Origin: Pseudonocardiaceae bacterium
Lineage (GTDB): Bacteria; Actinomycetota; Actinomycetes; Mycobacteriales; Pseudonocardiaceae
Length of the DNA stretch: 39,647 nt
Assembly: GCA_009379815.1 (NCBI GenBank)
Contig: WHSY01000041.1
Coordinates: forward strand, 1 to 39,647
Direction: 5' to 3'
The translations under genes and the position numbers were made by a program. Below the pieces are notes generated by a model. It saw only the letters and a program-made list of their open reading frames with translations. It was not told the origin of the DNA and did no database searches. This document shows, in pieces, positions 6,900 through 15,035 of this stretch. Position 1 is the stretch's first letter. The number at the start of each line of letters is the position of its first letter.

Positions 6900-9800
6900 C
6901 ACGTCGCCGCCGGACGCGGGCCAGCGCGGCCAGCCCGGCGACGAGGGCGCCCGTCGCGACCACACCGGCCGCGGCGACGGCTCGCCGCGGCACGGACGCC
7001 GCGGGTCGTTGCGCCGCACGCTCCGGGTAGGGGCCACCGCTGTCCCCGACCAGGCCGAGGTGCAACGCCTCTGCCAGGTGCAGCGCGGTCCGTCCGGTGC
7101 CGCCCTGCTCGATCTGAGTACGGCAGCTGAACCCGTCGGCGAGCACCAGCGTCTGCGGCGACGCGTCGCGCACCGCCGGGAGCAGCACCCGCTCCGCGCA
7201 GGCCATCGACACGTCGTAGTGACCGTTCTCGAAGCCGAAGTTGCCGGCGAGGCCGCAGCACCCGGAGTCGGGGACCTGCGCGTCGATCCCCGCCCGGCGC
7301 ATGAGCTCGGTGTCCGCGTCGAATCCCATGATCGCGTGCTGGTGGCAGTGCTGCTGCACCAGCGCCCGGCGGTGCAGCTGCGGCGGCTGCCACCCGTCCG
7401 GCGCGTGGCGCTCCAGGAACTCCGCGAGCGTGTGGGTCTGGCCCGCGAGCCGCTCGACGTCCTTGTCGTCGGGCAGCATCTCGGGCATGTCGGCGCGGAA
7501 CACCGCCGTGCAGGACGGCTCCAGCCCGATGATCGGTGTGCCCGCCACCAGCCAGGGCCGCAACACCTGCAGCGTCCGGCGGAACACCCGCTGCGCCATG
7601 CCGAGCTGGCCCGTCGACACCCATGTGAGCCCGCAGCACACCGCGGCGTCGGGGATCACCACATCGAAGCCGGCCGCCTCCAACACCGCCACCGCGGCGC
7701 GGCCGACGTGCGGGTGATAGCTGTTGGTGAAGCTGTCCGGCCACACGACCACGGTCCGACCCCCACGGGGATCCGGAAGGGGCCGCCCGCCACGGCGGCG
7801 CTGCCACCACTGCTGCAACGTCTCCTCCGCGAACGGCGGTGCGTCGCGCTCGACGGCGACGCCGGCCACCTTCTTGCCCAGCGTCGCCAGGCCCGGCGCG
7901 TGCAGCGCGGCGTTGGCCAGCCGCGGCGCGTAGGACGCCAGCCGCGCCCACAGCGGCATCCAGCCCAGCGCGTAGTGCGCGGCAGGCCGCACCCGCCCGG
8001 CGTAGTGGTGGGCGAGGAACTCCGCCTTGTAGGTGGCCATATCGACGTTGACGGGGCAGTCGGACTTGCAGCCCTTGCAGGCAAGGCACAGGTCGAGTGC
8101 GTCACGCACCGCGGTGGAGCGCCAGCCGTCGGTGATCGGTGAGTCCTCGTGGGGGTGGAGCATCTCGAACAGCAGCCGGGCCCGGCCCCGGGTGGAGTGC
8201 TCCTCCTCCCGGGTCACCATGTACGACGGGCACATCACCCCGCCCTCGGACCGGCGGCAGTTGCCTATCCCGACGCAGCGCATCACCCCTCGGGTGAAGC
8301 TGCCGCCGTCATCGGGGTAACCGAACCAGGAGCGCTGCGGCGTGGGCTGCCAGTCGGAGCCCAGTCGCAGATTCTCGTCCACCCGGTAGGGCGCGACGAC
8401 CTTGCCGGGGTTCATCCGGTTGCCGGGGTCGAACAGCGCCTTGACCTCACCGAAGGATCGGACGACATCCGCACCGAACATCCGGTCGAGCAGCGGGCCG
8501 CGCGCCTGCCCGTCGCCGTGCTCACCGGACAGCGAGCCGTCGTAGGAGGCGACGAGGTCCGCGGCGCGCTCGAGAAAACGGCCGAAGTCGGCGACCCCGT
8601 CGGCCGTGACCAGGTCGAACGGGATGCGCACGTGCACGCAGCCGTGCCCGAAGTGCCCGTAGAGCGAGGGGTCGTCGAGACCGAACTCCTCGAAGAGCTT
8701 CGACAGGTCCCGCAGGTAGTCACCGAGCCGGTCCGGCGAGACCGCGGAGTCCTCCCAGCCGGGCCAGGTGTCGGGCATGTCCGGCGGCCGGGCGGTGGCG
8801 CCGAGCCCGGCCTCCCGCGCCTTCCAGATCTGCTGCTCCGTGGCCGCGTCGTCGGAAAAGCTCACCCGGGGGTCGTGCACGGTCTTGCCCAGCGCGTCGA
8901 GCAGTCGGTACGCCTGCGCGTCGGCGGCTTCCTTGGTGTCGGCGCCGAACTGCAGCAGCAGCCAACCCGCCCCCTCGGGCAGCATCGCGAGTGCCTCTTC
9001 GTTGAGATGCTCCCTGGTCTCGAAATACACCAGCCGGTCGTCGACCCCCTCCAGCACGATCGGATCCGATTGAGCCAGCAGGGTCGGCACCGCGTCGGCG
9101 GCGACGGTGATGTCGTCGTAGCCGAGCACGAGCAGCGCCCGATACTCCAGCACCGGCATGAGCTCGAGCTCGGCGCGCAGCACGGTCGCCAGCGTGCCCT
9201 CGCTGCCGACCAGTAGCCGGGCGACGTCGAACGAGTTGTCGGGCAGCAGTGCATCGAGGTTGTAGCCCGAGACGCGGCGCGGGATGTCGGGGAAGCGCTC
9301 CCGGACGAGGTCGGCGCAACGTTGCGAGATGTCGCGCAGGCCTCGGTAGACCTCTGCCTTGCGCCCGCCGGCGGCGGCGATCGCCTCGTAGTCCTGGTCG
9401 CTGGTCGGGCCCACCCAGCAGCGCAGCCCGTCGTAGGTCAGCATCTCCAGCGACACGACGTTCTCGTCGGTCTTGCCCGACCGCTGCGCCGACGCACCGC
9501 AGGAGTTGTTGCCGAGCATGCCGCCGATCGCGCAATGGCTATGCGTCGACGGCCGGGGGCCGAACTCCAGGCCGTAGGGCGCGAGCTGCGAGTTGAGATC
9601 GTCGAGCACGATCCCCGGCTCGACCACGCACGTCTTGTTTTCGGGATCCACCGACAGCAGCCGGTGGCAGTACTTGGTCCAGTCGACGACCACCGCGACG
9701 TTGGTGGCCTCGCCACCCAGGCTCGTCCCGCCGCCGCGGGAGAGGACCGGAGCACCGTGCTCGGCGCACACCGCGACCGCCCTCGCGCCGGCATCGACCG

Positions 9801-9993
9801 TCCGAGGCAGCACCACCCCGATCGGGACCTGCCGGTAGTTCGAGGCGTCGGTCGCGTACGCCCCCCGCGTGCCGGAGTCGAACCGCACCTCGCCGTCGAC
9901 CCGCGCGGCGAGATCACGTTCGAGCGCGGCGACGTCGAGAGCGGGCTCTCCGCGGGGAGGCGGCGGCAGCAGGTCGACATCCACGCTGGTCAC
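6763..9993 (-). CDS. FAD-binding and Fe-S oxidoreductase (D-2-hydroxyacid dehydrogenase type)
   Basis: A long fusion of about 1076 residues. The N-terminal half is a PCMH FAD domain (SRGGGTSLGGEATN) with an FAD-oxidase C domain. It is followed by two 4Fe-4S Cys sets (CVGIGNCRRSEGGVMCPSY; CLACKGCKSDCPVNVDM) and two CCG-type segments (VCCGLTWVSTGQ; SGCCGLAGNFGF). Such enzymes oxidise D-lactate, glycolate or D-2-hydroxyglutarate and pass electrons to the respiratory chain; the substrate is unknown. GTG 9993 follows GGAAGGG. The C-terminus has an added hydrophobic helix (VVATGALVAGLAAL) and a basic tail that runs antisense into the Cys-rich gene. The true end may differ in homologues. It is divergent from the enolase-superfamily gene. 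Confidence 0.85.
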   Translation of the reverse strand: MTSVDVDLLPPPPRGEPALDVAALERDLAARVDGEVRFDSGTRGAYATDASNYRQVPIGVVLPRTVDAGARAVAVCAEHGAPVLSRGGGTSLGGEATNVAVVVDWTKYCHRLLSVDPENKTCVVEPGIVLDDLNSQLAPYGLEFGPRPSTHSHCAIGGMLGNNSCGASAQRSGKTDENVVSLEMLTYDGLRCWVGPTSDQDYEAIAAAGGRKAEVYRGLRDISQRCADLVRERFPDIPRRVSGYNLDALLPDNSFDVARLLVGSEGTLATVLRAELELMPVLEYRALLVLGYDDITVAADAVPTLLAQSDPIVLEGVDDRLVYFETREHLNEEALAMLPEGAGWLLLQFGADTKEAADAQAYRLLDALGKTVHDPRVSFSDDAATEQQIWKAREAGLGATARPPDMPDTWPGWEDSAVSPDRLGDYLRDLSKLFEEFGLDDPSLYGHFGHGCVHVRIPFDLVTADGVADFGRFLERAADLVASYDGSLSGEHGDGQARGPLLDRMFGADVVRSFGEVKALFDPGNRMNPGKVVAPYRVDENLRLGSDWQPTPQRSWFGYPDDGGSFTRGVMRCVGIGNCRRSEGGVMCPSYMVTREEEHSTRGRARLLFEMLHPHEDSPITDGWRSTAVRDALDLCLACKGCKSDCPVNVDMATYKAEFLAHHYAGRVRPAAHYALGWMPLWARLASYAPRLANAALHAPGLATLGKKVAGVAVERDAPPFAEETLQQWWQRRRGGRPLPDPRGGRTVVVWPDSFTNSYHPHVGRAAVAVLEAAGFDVVIPDAAVCCGLTWVSTGQLGMAQRVFRRTLQVLRPWLVAGTPIIGLEPSCTAVFRADMPEMLPDDKDVERLAGQTHTLAEFLERHAPDGWQPPQLHRRALVQQHCHQHAIMGFDADTELMRRAGIDAQVPDSGCCGLAGNFGFENGHYDVSMACAERVLLPAVRDASPQTLVLADGFSCRTQIEQGGTGRTALHLAEALHLGLVGDSGGPYPERAAQRPAASVPRRAVAAAGVVATGALVAGLAALARVRRRRVRRGRAPAPRPAGGRNARNRRSARRPAPRARGSGTRSARTPVPSC

Positions 9994-10095
9994 CAGTTCG
10001 CACCCTTCCGGCTGGCAAGAAGTTGCAATCGACAACACTTTCCCGGCCGCAGCCGGGGCGAAACGTCGTTTGATCGGATCGTGACCTCGACCCTG

Positions 10096-10121
10096 GCTTC
10101 GATCGAGCCCTCGCCGGGTAT
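10096..10121 (+). promoter_or_regulatory. Possible sigma-F-like promoter for the enolase-superfamily gene
   Basis: GCTT at 10096-10099, 16-bp spacer, GGGTAT at 10116-10121, ending 39 bp before the GTG start. The -35 differs from GTTT at one base. It lies in the 167-bp divergent gap with the FAD/Fe-S gene. Confidence 0.35.
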
Positions 10122-10160
10122 GCGCCGTCGACGCTGTTTCGTCGTCCGAAGGAGGTCGCG

Positions 10161-11273
10161 GTGCCATACCGAACGGAGCCGGAGGTGCACGCGGTGCGGG
10201 CCGCTGCCTACGTCTTGCCCACCGATGCGCCGGAGGCCGACGGCACGCTGTCCTGGGACTCCACGACCCTGGTCGTCTGCGAGGTGGCGGCGGGCGGGGT
10301 GACCGGTCTGGGCTACACGTATGCCCACCAGGCGTGCGTGCCGCTCATCGAGGGCAAGCTCGCCCCGCTCGTGACCGGGCGCGACGCGCTCGACGTCGGC
10401 GGCTCGTTTGCGGCGATGCACCGCGAGATCCGCAACCTGGGCCGGCCCGGCCTCGTGGCGTGCTCGCTGTCGGCCGTGGAGACCGCGCTCCACGACGCCA
10501 AGGCCCGGCTGCTGGACGTCTCGCTGGCCTCGCTGTTCGGCCGCTGCCACGAGGCCACTCCCGTCTACGGCAGCGGCGGCTTCACCAGCTACGACGACGA
10601 GCAGACCCGGGCGCAGCTGCAGCGGTGGACCCACGAGCAGCGCATCCCGCGCGCGAAGATCAAGATCGGCGAGTCGTGGGGCGCGCGGGTTGAGCGGGAC
10701 CTGCACCGGGTGGCGCTGGCACGGGAGGTGGCCGGCGACACGGTCGATCTCTACGTCGACGCCAACGGCGGCTACGGCGTCGCGCAGGCCGTGCGGGTCG
10801 GCCACGCGGTCGCCGAATACGGCGTGACCTGGTTCGAGGAGCCGGTGTCCAGCGATCACCTCGCCGGGCTGCGCCAGGTCCGCAGCCAGGTCACGCCCGA
10901 CGTGACGGCGGGCGAGTACGGCTACCACCTGCCCTACTTCGCCGGCATGCTCGAGGCGCAGGCCGTCGACTGCCTGCAGATCGACGTGACCCGATGCGGC
11001 GGCTACGGCGAGTGGCTGCGGGCCGCGGCCGTGGCCGCCGGTTACAGCATCGACATCTCGGGACACTGCGCGCCGAACCTGTCCGCGCACGTCGCGGTGG
11101 CCACGCCGAACCTGCGTCACCTGGAGTACTTCCACGACCACGACCGGATCGAGCGGATGCTCTTCGACGGCGCCCTCGAGCCCGACGGCGGCGCGATGCG
11201 CCCGGATCTGTCCCGTCCCGGCCACGGGTTGTCGTTGCGGCACGCCGACGCGGAGCGCTACCGGGTGCGCTGA
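10161..11273 (+). CDS. Enolase-superfamily (mandelate racemase-type) enzyme
   Basis: A 370-residue enzyme of the mandelate racemase/muconate lactonizing group. The KIKIG motif puts base lysines at about 166 and 168. Metal ligands are Asp200 (YVDANG), Glu226 (WFEEPV) and Glu252 (TAGEYG). A His-Asp pair is offered by Asp275 and His302 (DISGHCAPN). This His-Asp pair with KxK is typical of acid-sugar dehydratases and racemases, which abstract a proton next to a carboxylate. The substrate is not evident. The GTG start at 10161 follows AAGGAGG. The divergent FAD/Fe-S 2-hydroxyacid oxidoreductase suggests a shared organic-acid pathway, which is inference. Confidence 0.85.
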   Translation: MPYRTEPEVHAVRAAAYVLPTDAPEADGTLSWDSTTLVVCEVAAGGVTGLGYTYAHQACVPLIEGKLAPLVTGRDALDVGGSFAAMHREIRNLGRPGLVACSLSAVETALHDAKARLLDVSLASLFGRCHEATPVYGSGGFTSYDDEQTRAQLQRWTHEQRIPRAKIKIGESWGARVERDLHRVALAREVAGDTVDLYVDANGGYGVAQAVRVGHAVAEYGVTWFEEPVSSDHLAGLRQVRSQVTPDVTAGEYGYHLPYFAGMLEAQAVDCLQIDVTRCGGYGEWLRAAAVAAGYSIDISGHCAPNLSAHVAVATPNLRHLEYFHDHDRIERMLFDGALEPDGGAMRPDLSRPGHGLSLRHADAERYRVR

Positions 11274-11302
11274 ACCGAGGCTCTCGAGATTCATCCCGGC
11301 GC

Positions 11303-13096
11303 TCAGCCGCGGCCGGGCAGCTTCTCGTAGAACTCGGCGAGCTTCTGCCGCATCCCCGTCGCGACGACGCGGGTGCCCTCGGGATCACCCTTGGCGATCG
11401 CCGTGGCGGCCTTCTTGGCCTGCATCGTCTTGATGTGCGGCGGGATGGGCGGGACCTCCTTGTCGACCTTGAACTCGAGGACGACCGGGCGGTCCGCGGC
11501 CAGCGCCGCCTCCCACGCTTCGGGCACGCCCTTCTGGTCGTCGCAGTAGATGCCTTCCAGCCCGAGCAGCCTGGCGAACTCGGCGTAGGGCACGTCCGGG
11601 ATGTACTGCGACCCCATGTACTTCGGATCCCCGGCCATCGCGCGCTGTTCCCAGGTGACCTGGTTGAGGTCCTGGTTGTTGAACACGCAGAAGATCAGCG
11701 GTGAGCCGCGCAGCCGGTCCAGGTACCGCTTGACCGTGATCATCTCGGCCATGCCGTTCATCTGGAACGCGCCGTCGCCGATGAACGAGATCACCGGACG
11801 GTCCGGGTAGGCGAGCTTCGCGGCGATCGCGTACGGCGTGCCGGGTCCCATCGTCGCCAGCGTCCCCGCCAGTGATGCGTCCATCCCGTCGCGCAGCTTC
11901 ACCCCGCGAGCCCACCAGTTGGTCATCGACCCGGTGTCACACGTCAGGATGGACCGATCGGGCAGCCGGGATGACAGCTCCCATGCGACGGACTCCGGGT
12001 TGACGGCATCGAACTCCTGGTGGGCACGGCGCTCCAGGATGTCCCACCACTCCCGGACGTCGGACTCGATCCGCTCCCGCCAGGAACGGTCGGACTTGTG
12101 CTCCAGCATCGGCAGCAGTGCCTGCAGGCTTTCCTTCGCGTCGGCGACGACGTGGGCCTGCATCGGGTACCGCGTGCCGATCATCGCGCCGTCGACGTCG
12201 ATCTGCACACCGCGCGCCTGCCCTTCCTCGGGCAGCCACTCCGCGTAGGGGAAGCTCGATCCGATCACGAACAGGGTGTCGCAGTTCATCATCATGTCGT
12301 CGCTGGCGCTCGAGCCGAGCAGCCCGATCGGCCCGGTGACGAACGGCAGGTCGTCGGGCACCGCCGCTCGCCCGACGAGTGCCTTGGCGATGCCGGCACC
12401 GAGCCGTTCTGCGGTCTCGACCACCTCCTCGCGGGCACCGGCCGCACCCTGGCCGACCAGCATGGCGACCTTGTTGCCCTCGTTGAGCACGGTGGCCGCA
12501 CGGCGCAGCTCGTCCTCGTCGGGCAGCATCCGGGGCCGGCTCCAGCCGACGCTGGTGTAGACGGAGCCGTGCTCGCGCGGCGGGGACGGCTGCGCTTCCG
12601 ACTCGCCGACGTCCTCCGGAACGATGATCGTCGCCACCGCGCGGGTCGTCAGCGCGGTCTTGATCGCGCGGTCCACCAGCATCCGGGCCTGCGCCGGCTC
12701 CATGCACACCTGCACGAACTCGGACACGTCCTTGAACAGCGACGTCAGGTCGATCTCCTGCTGGTAGCGGGCGCCGAGCGACACGCGCTTCTGCTGGCCC
12801 ACGATGGCCAGCACCGGCTGGCGGTCCATCTTCGCGTCGTAGAGCCCGTTGAGCAGGTGGACCGCCCCACCGCCGGACGTGCCCATGCAGCAGCCCACCT
12901 CGCCGGTGAACTTGGCGTGCGCGCTCGCCATGAACGCGGCCATCTCCTCGTGCCGGGCCTGGATGAACTCGGGATCCCCGCCGGCGCGGTCCAGCGAGCC
13001 GAGGAAGGCGTTGATGCCGTCACCGGGATAGCCGAAGATCCGGTGGATCCCCCACTCCCGCAGCCGGGCCAGGACGTAGTCGGATACCTGCTGCAT
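11303..13096 (-). CDS. Thiamine pyrophosphate enzyme (pyruvate oxidase-like)
   Basis: A 597-residue enzyme with the three-part fold of the acetolactate synthase/pyruvate oxidase family. The catalytic Glu of the Pyr domain is at about residue 50 (ARHEE). The central domain spans about 190-330. The TPP motif starts at GDG near residue 440 (GDGAFQMNGMAEMITVKRYL) and ends at FNN about 27 residues later. Likely reaction: decarboxylation of pyruvate or another 2-oxo acid. PoxB-type enzymes feed electrons to quinone from the membrane surface; no clear C-terminal membrane helix is visible here. ATG 13096 follows GAAGGAGA. It is convergent with the enolase-type gene. Confidence 0.88.
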   Translation of the reverse strand: MQQVSDYVLARLREWGIHRIFGYPGDGINAFLGSLDRAGGDPEFIQARHEEMAAFMASAHAKFTGEVGCCMGTSGGGAVHLLNGLYDAKMDRQPVLAIVGQQKRVSLGARYQQEIDLTSLFKDVSEFVQVCMEPAQARMLVDRAIKTALTTRAVATIIVPEDVGESEAQPSPPREHGSVYTSVGWSRPRMLPDEDELRRAATVLNEGNKVAMLVGQGAAGAREEVVETAERLGAGIAKALVGRAAVPDDLPFVTGPIGLLGSSASDDMMMNCDTLFVIGSSFPYAEWLPEEGQARGVQIDVDGAMIGTRYPMQAHVVADAKESLQALLPMLEHKSDRSWRERIESDVREWWDILERRAHQEFDAVNPESVAWELSSRLPDRSILTCDTGSMTNWWARGVKLRDGMDASLAGTLATMGPGTPYAIAAKLAYPDRPVISFIGDGAFQMNGMAEMITVKRYLDRLRGSPLIFCVFNNQDLNQVTWEQRAMAGDPKYMGSQYIPDVPYAEFARLLGLEGIYCDDQKGVPEAWEAALAADRPVVLEFKVDKEVPPIPPHIKTMQAKKAATAIAKGDPEGTRVVATGMRQKLAEFYEKLPGRG

Positions 13097-13226
13097 GCCG
13101 TCTCCTTCACTGCGATGTCCACGGGTGCTGACGTCGGCTACCCGGGAGCCGCCGCCCCCATACATCTCTGCCCCGTCGTCACAGCATCGTTATCGTCGCG
13201 GCATGCTGCGATCGGGCGACCACCTC

Positions 13227-13276
13227 GTGAGTGGCGATGCGAGTCACGACGAGTCACGACTCGCATCGCCACTCAC
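13227..13276 (-). terminator. 19-bp perfect hairpin at the end of the GH15 gene
   Basis: Arms 13227-13245 and 13258-13276 are perfect complements around a 12-nt loop. On the minus strand the hairpin begins at the stop codon of the GH15 gene (13275-13273) and ends 130 bp before the TPP gene start. There is no U-run, as is common for actinobacterial terminators. Confidence 0.6.
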
Positions 13277-15033
13277 AGGGCCGAAGGCCATGGGCGCGCG
13301 AGCCGGCAGGCGGCCTCGAGCATGAGCGCGTGCACGAACGCCTGCGGCAGGTTGCCCCGCAGCTGCCGCTGGTTGACGTCGTACTCCTCGGAGTACAGGC
13401 CGGCCGGCCCGCACGCCGCCCTGCTGCGTTCGAACCACGCTCTGGCCTCCGTCTCGCAGCCCTGCTGGTGGGTAGCCAGCGCCGTGACGAACCCGGCCAG
13501 CAGGAAGGCGCCCTCGGCTTCGTAGAGCGGGCGCTGGTCATGGCGGAACCGGTACACGTAGCCGTCCTGGGTCAGCTCGTCGCGGATCGCATCGAGGGTG
13601 GCGACGCTGCGCGGGTCGTCGGCAGCGATCGCGCCGCGGACGGCCGGGAGCAGCAGCGCGGCGTCGACCCCGGGGTCGGACGGAGAGCGCTGCCAGCGAC
13701 CTGCGGGGTGCAGGCAGTCCCTGGTGGTCTCGGCGACGATGGCGTCAGCCAGTGACGTCCAGGCGGCGGCCTGGGGTGTGGCCGCACCGGCACGGGCGAC
13801 GGCGCGCAACCCGGCCGCGCAGATCAACCGGGAGTGCGCCCAGTGCCGGTAGTCGAGCTCCCACACACCGGTGTCCGCGTGGCCCCAGCGCCGCTCGATC
13901 GCGCCGACCGCCACCTCCACGGCCCGCCAATGCCCCGTGTCGAGGTGGTCGTGGCGGGCTGCTGCGGCGAAGAGCAGCAGCGCCTCACCGAGCGCGTCGA
14001 GCTGGAACTGGTCGTTGACCCCGTTACCGACCCGGTTGCCGCCCCCGGGGTAGCCGATGAGGTGCGGCAGGGTGCGCTCGTCGGGCACGGTGCCGCCGTC
14101 GACGGTGTAGGCGGGGCGCAGCGACGGCCCGTCGGTCAGCACCCGCGCGGCGATGAAGTCCACGGCGTTGTCGAGCAACGGGTGGGGGCCCTCGGCCGCT
14201 ACCGCCTGCCCGGCGTAGCACTGGTCGCGGATCCAGGCGTAGCGGTAGTCGTAGTTGCGGCCCGCCTCGGCCCGCTCGGGCAACGAGGTGGTGGCAGCGG
14301 CCACCATTCCCCCGCCGGCGCTGGTCAGCCCCCGCAGCACCGCATAGGCGTGACGGGCGTCCCGGCGGCCGATCACGGTTCCCAGCTCGGGCACGCTGCG
14401 CCGCCAGTGGGCCTCGGTGGCCTCCCATGCATGCCCGGCCACCACCGGGCGCTGCGGCAACGGCCGGTCGGAGACTTCGAGCACGAGATCGTGGAACTCG
14501 CCGTCTGGCACCGTCAGGGTGAAGGCGAGCCCGCCGTCGACCTCCCCGGCGGGCTGCGCCCCCGACCAGCGCAGCTGCAACGGGCCGACCTGGGCGGTCC
14601 AGACGTCGCCGTCGCACTCGAGGTGACTCAGGCCCGACCGGCCGAACCCAGCGCGGGGATCGAGCACCACCCGCACCTGCGCGGTCCCGTCGACGGCATG
14701 CACGCGGCGCAGCACGACCGCGGTGTGCCGGTCGCCGGGAAACGCCAGCGCCTCCCGGCACTCGACCGCGCCGCCGGAGGTCATCCAGCGTGACCGCCAG
14801 ATCAACGAACCCTGCTCGTAGTAGCCACCCCAGACATACCACGGGTCGCTCGGGGTGATGGCGTAGGCGCCGGCGCCGCCGATCAGCGCGGAGAACACCG
14901 CTTCGGAGTCCCACCGCGGCGCGCACATCCAGACGATGTCGCCGCGTGGCCCGACCAGCGCGCCGCGCTCCCCGTCGGCCAGCAGCGCGTACTCGCGCAG
15001 CACCTCCGGTCGGAACTCCGGCGTATCGGCCAT
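13273..15033 (-). CDS. Glycoside hydrolase family 15 protein (glucoamylase/trehalase-like)
   Basis: A 586-residue GH15 protein. The N-terminal beta-sandwich covers about residues 1-230 (LREYALLADGERGALVGPRG, with SFMCAPRFDS-like WMCAPRWDS). The (alpha/alpha)6 barrel follows, with the hallmark GRNYDYRYAWIRD at about 257-270. GH15 members cleave alpha-glucosidic bonds in starch fragments, dextran or trehalose; actinobacterial ones of this shape include trehalases, so substrate is open. No signal peptide, so probably cytoplasmic. The ATG at 15033 lies two bases after the TGA of the cytochrome b/Mo gene, so translation is coupled. A long hairpin follows the stop codon. Confidence 0.87.
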   Translation of the reverse strand: MADTPEFRPEVLREYALLADGERGALVGPRGDIVWMCAPRWDSEAVFSALIGGAGAYAITPSDPWYVWGGYYEQGSLIWRSRWMTSGGAVECREALAFPGDRHTAVVLRRVHAVDGTAQVRVVLDPRAGFGRSGLSHLECDGDVWTAQVGPLQLRWSGAQPAGEVDGGLAFTLTVPDGEFHDLVLEVSDRPLPQRPVVAGHAWEATEAHWRRSVPELGTVIGRRDARHAYAVLRGLTSAGGGMVAAATTSLPERAEAGRNYDYRYAWIRDQCYAGQAVAAEGPHPLLDNAVDFIAARVLTDGPSLRPAYTVDGGTVPDERTLPHLIGYPGGGNRVGNGVNDQFQLDALGEALLLFAAAARHDHLDTGHWRAVEVAVGAIERRWGHADTGVWELDYRHWAHSRLICAAGLRAVARAGAATPQAAAWTSLADAIVAETTRDCLHPAGRWQRSPSDPGVDAALLLPAVRGAIAADDPRSVATLDAIRDELTQDGYVYRFRHDQRPLYEAEGAFLLAGFVTALATHQQGCETEARAWFERSRAACGPAGLYSEEYDVNQRQLRGNLPQAFVHALMLEAACRLARPWPSAL

Positions 15034-15035
15034 GC

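Noticed and set aside
6695-8089. Long minus-strand frame of over 450 codons overlapping the FAD/Fe-S gene
   Set aside because: Composition is mostly Arg, Ala, Gly and Pro with no family resemblance; the other frame has complete Fe-S and CCG motifs. It is a high-GC shadow.
8149-9216. Plus-strand frame of 355 codons opposite the FAD/Fe-S gene
   Set aside because: Antisense shadow with no motif and no ribosome site.
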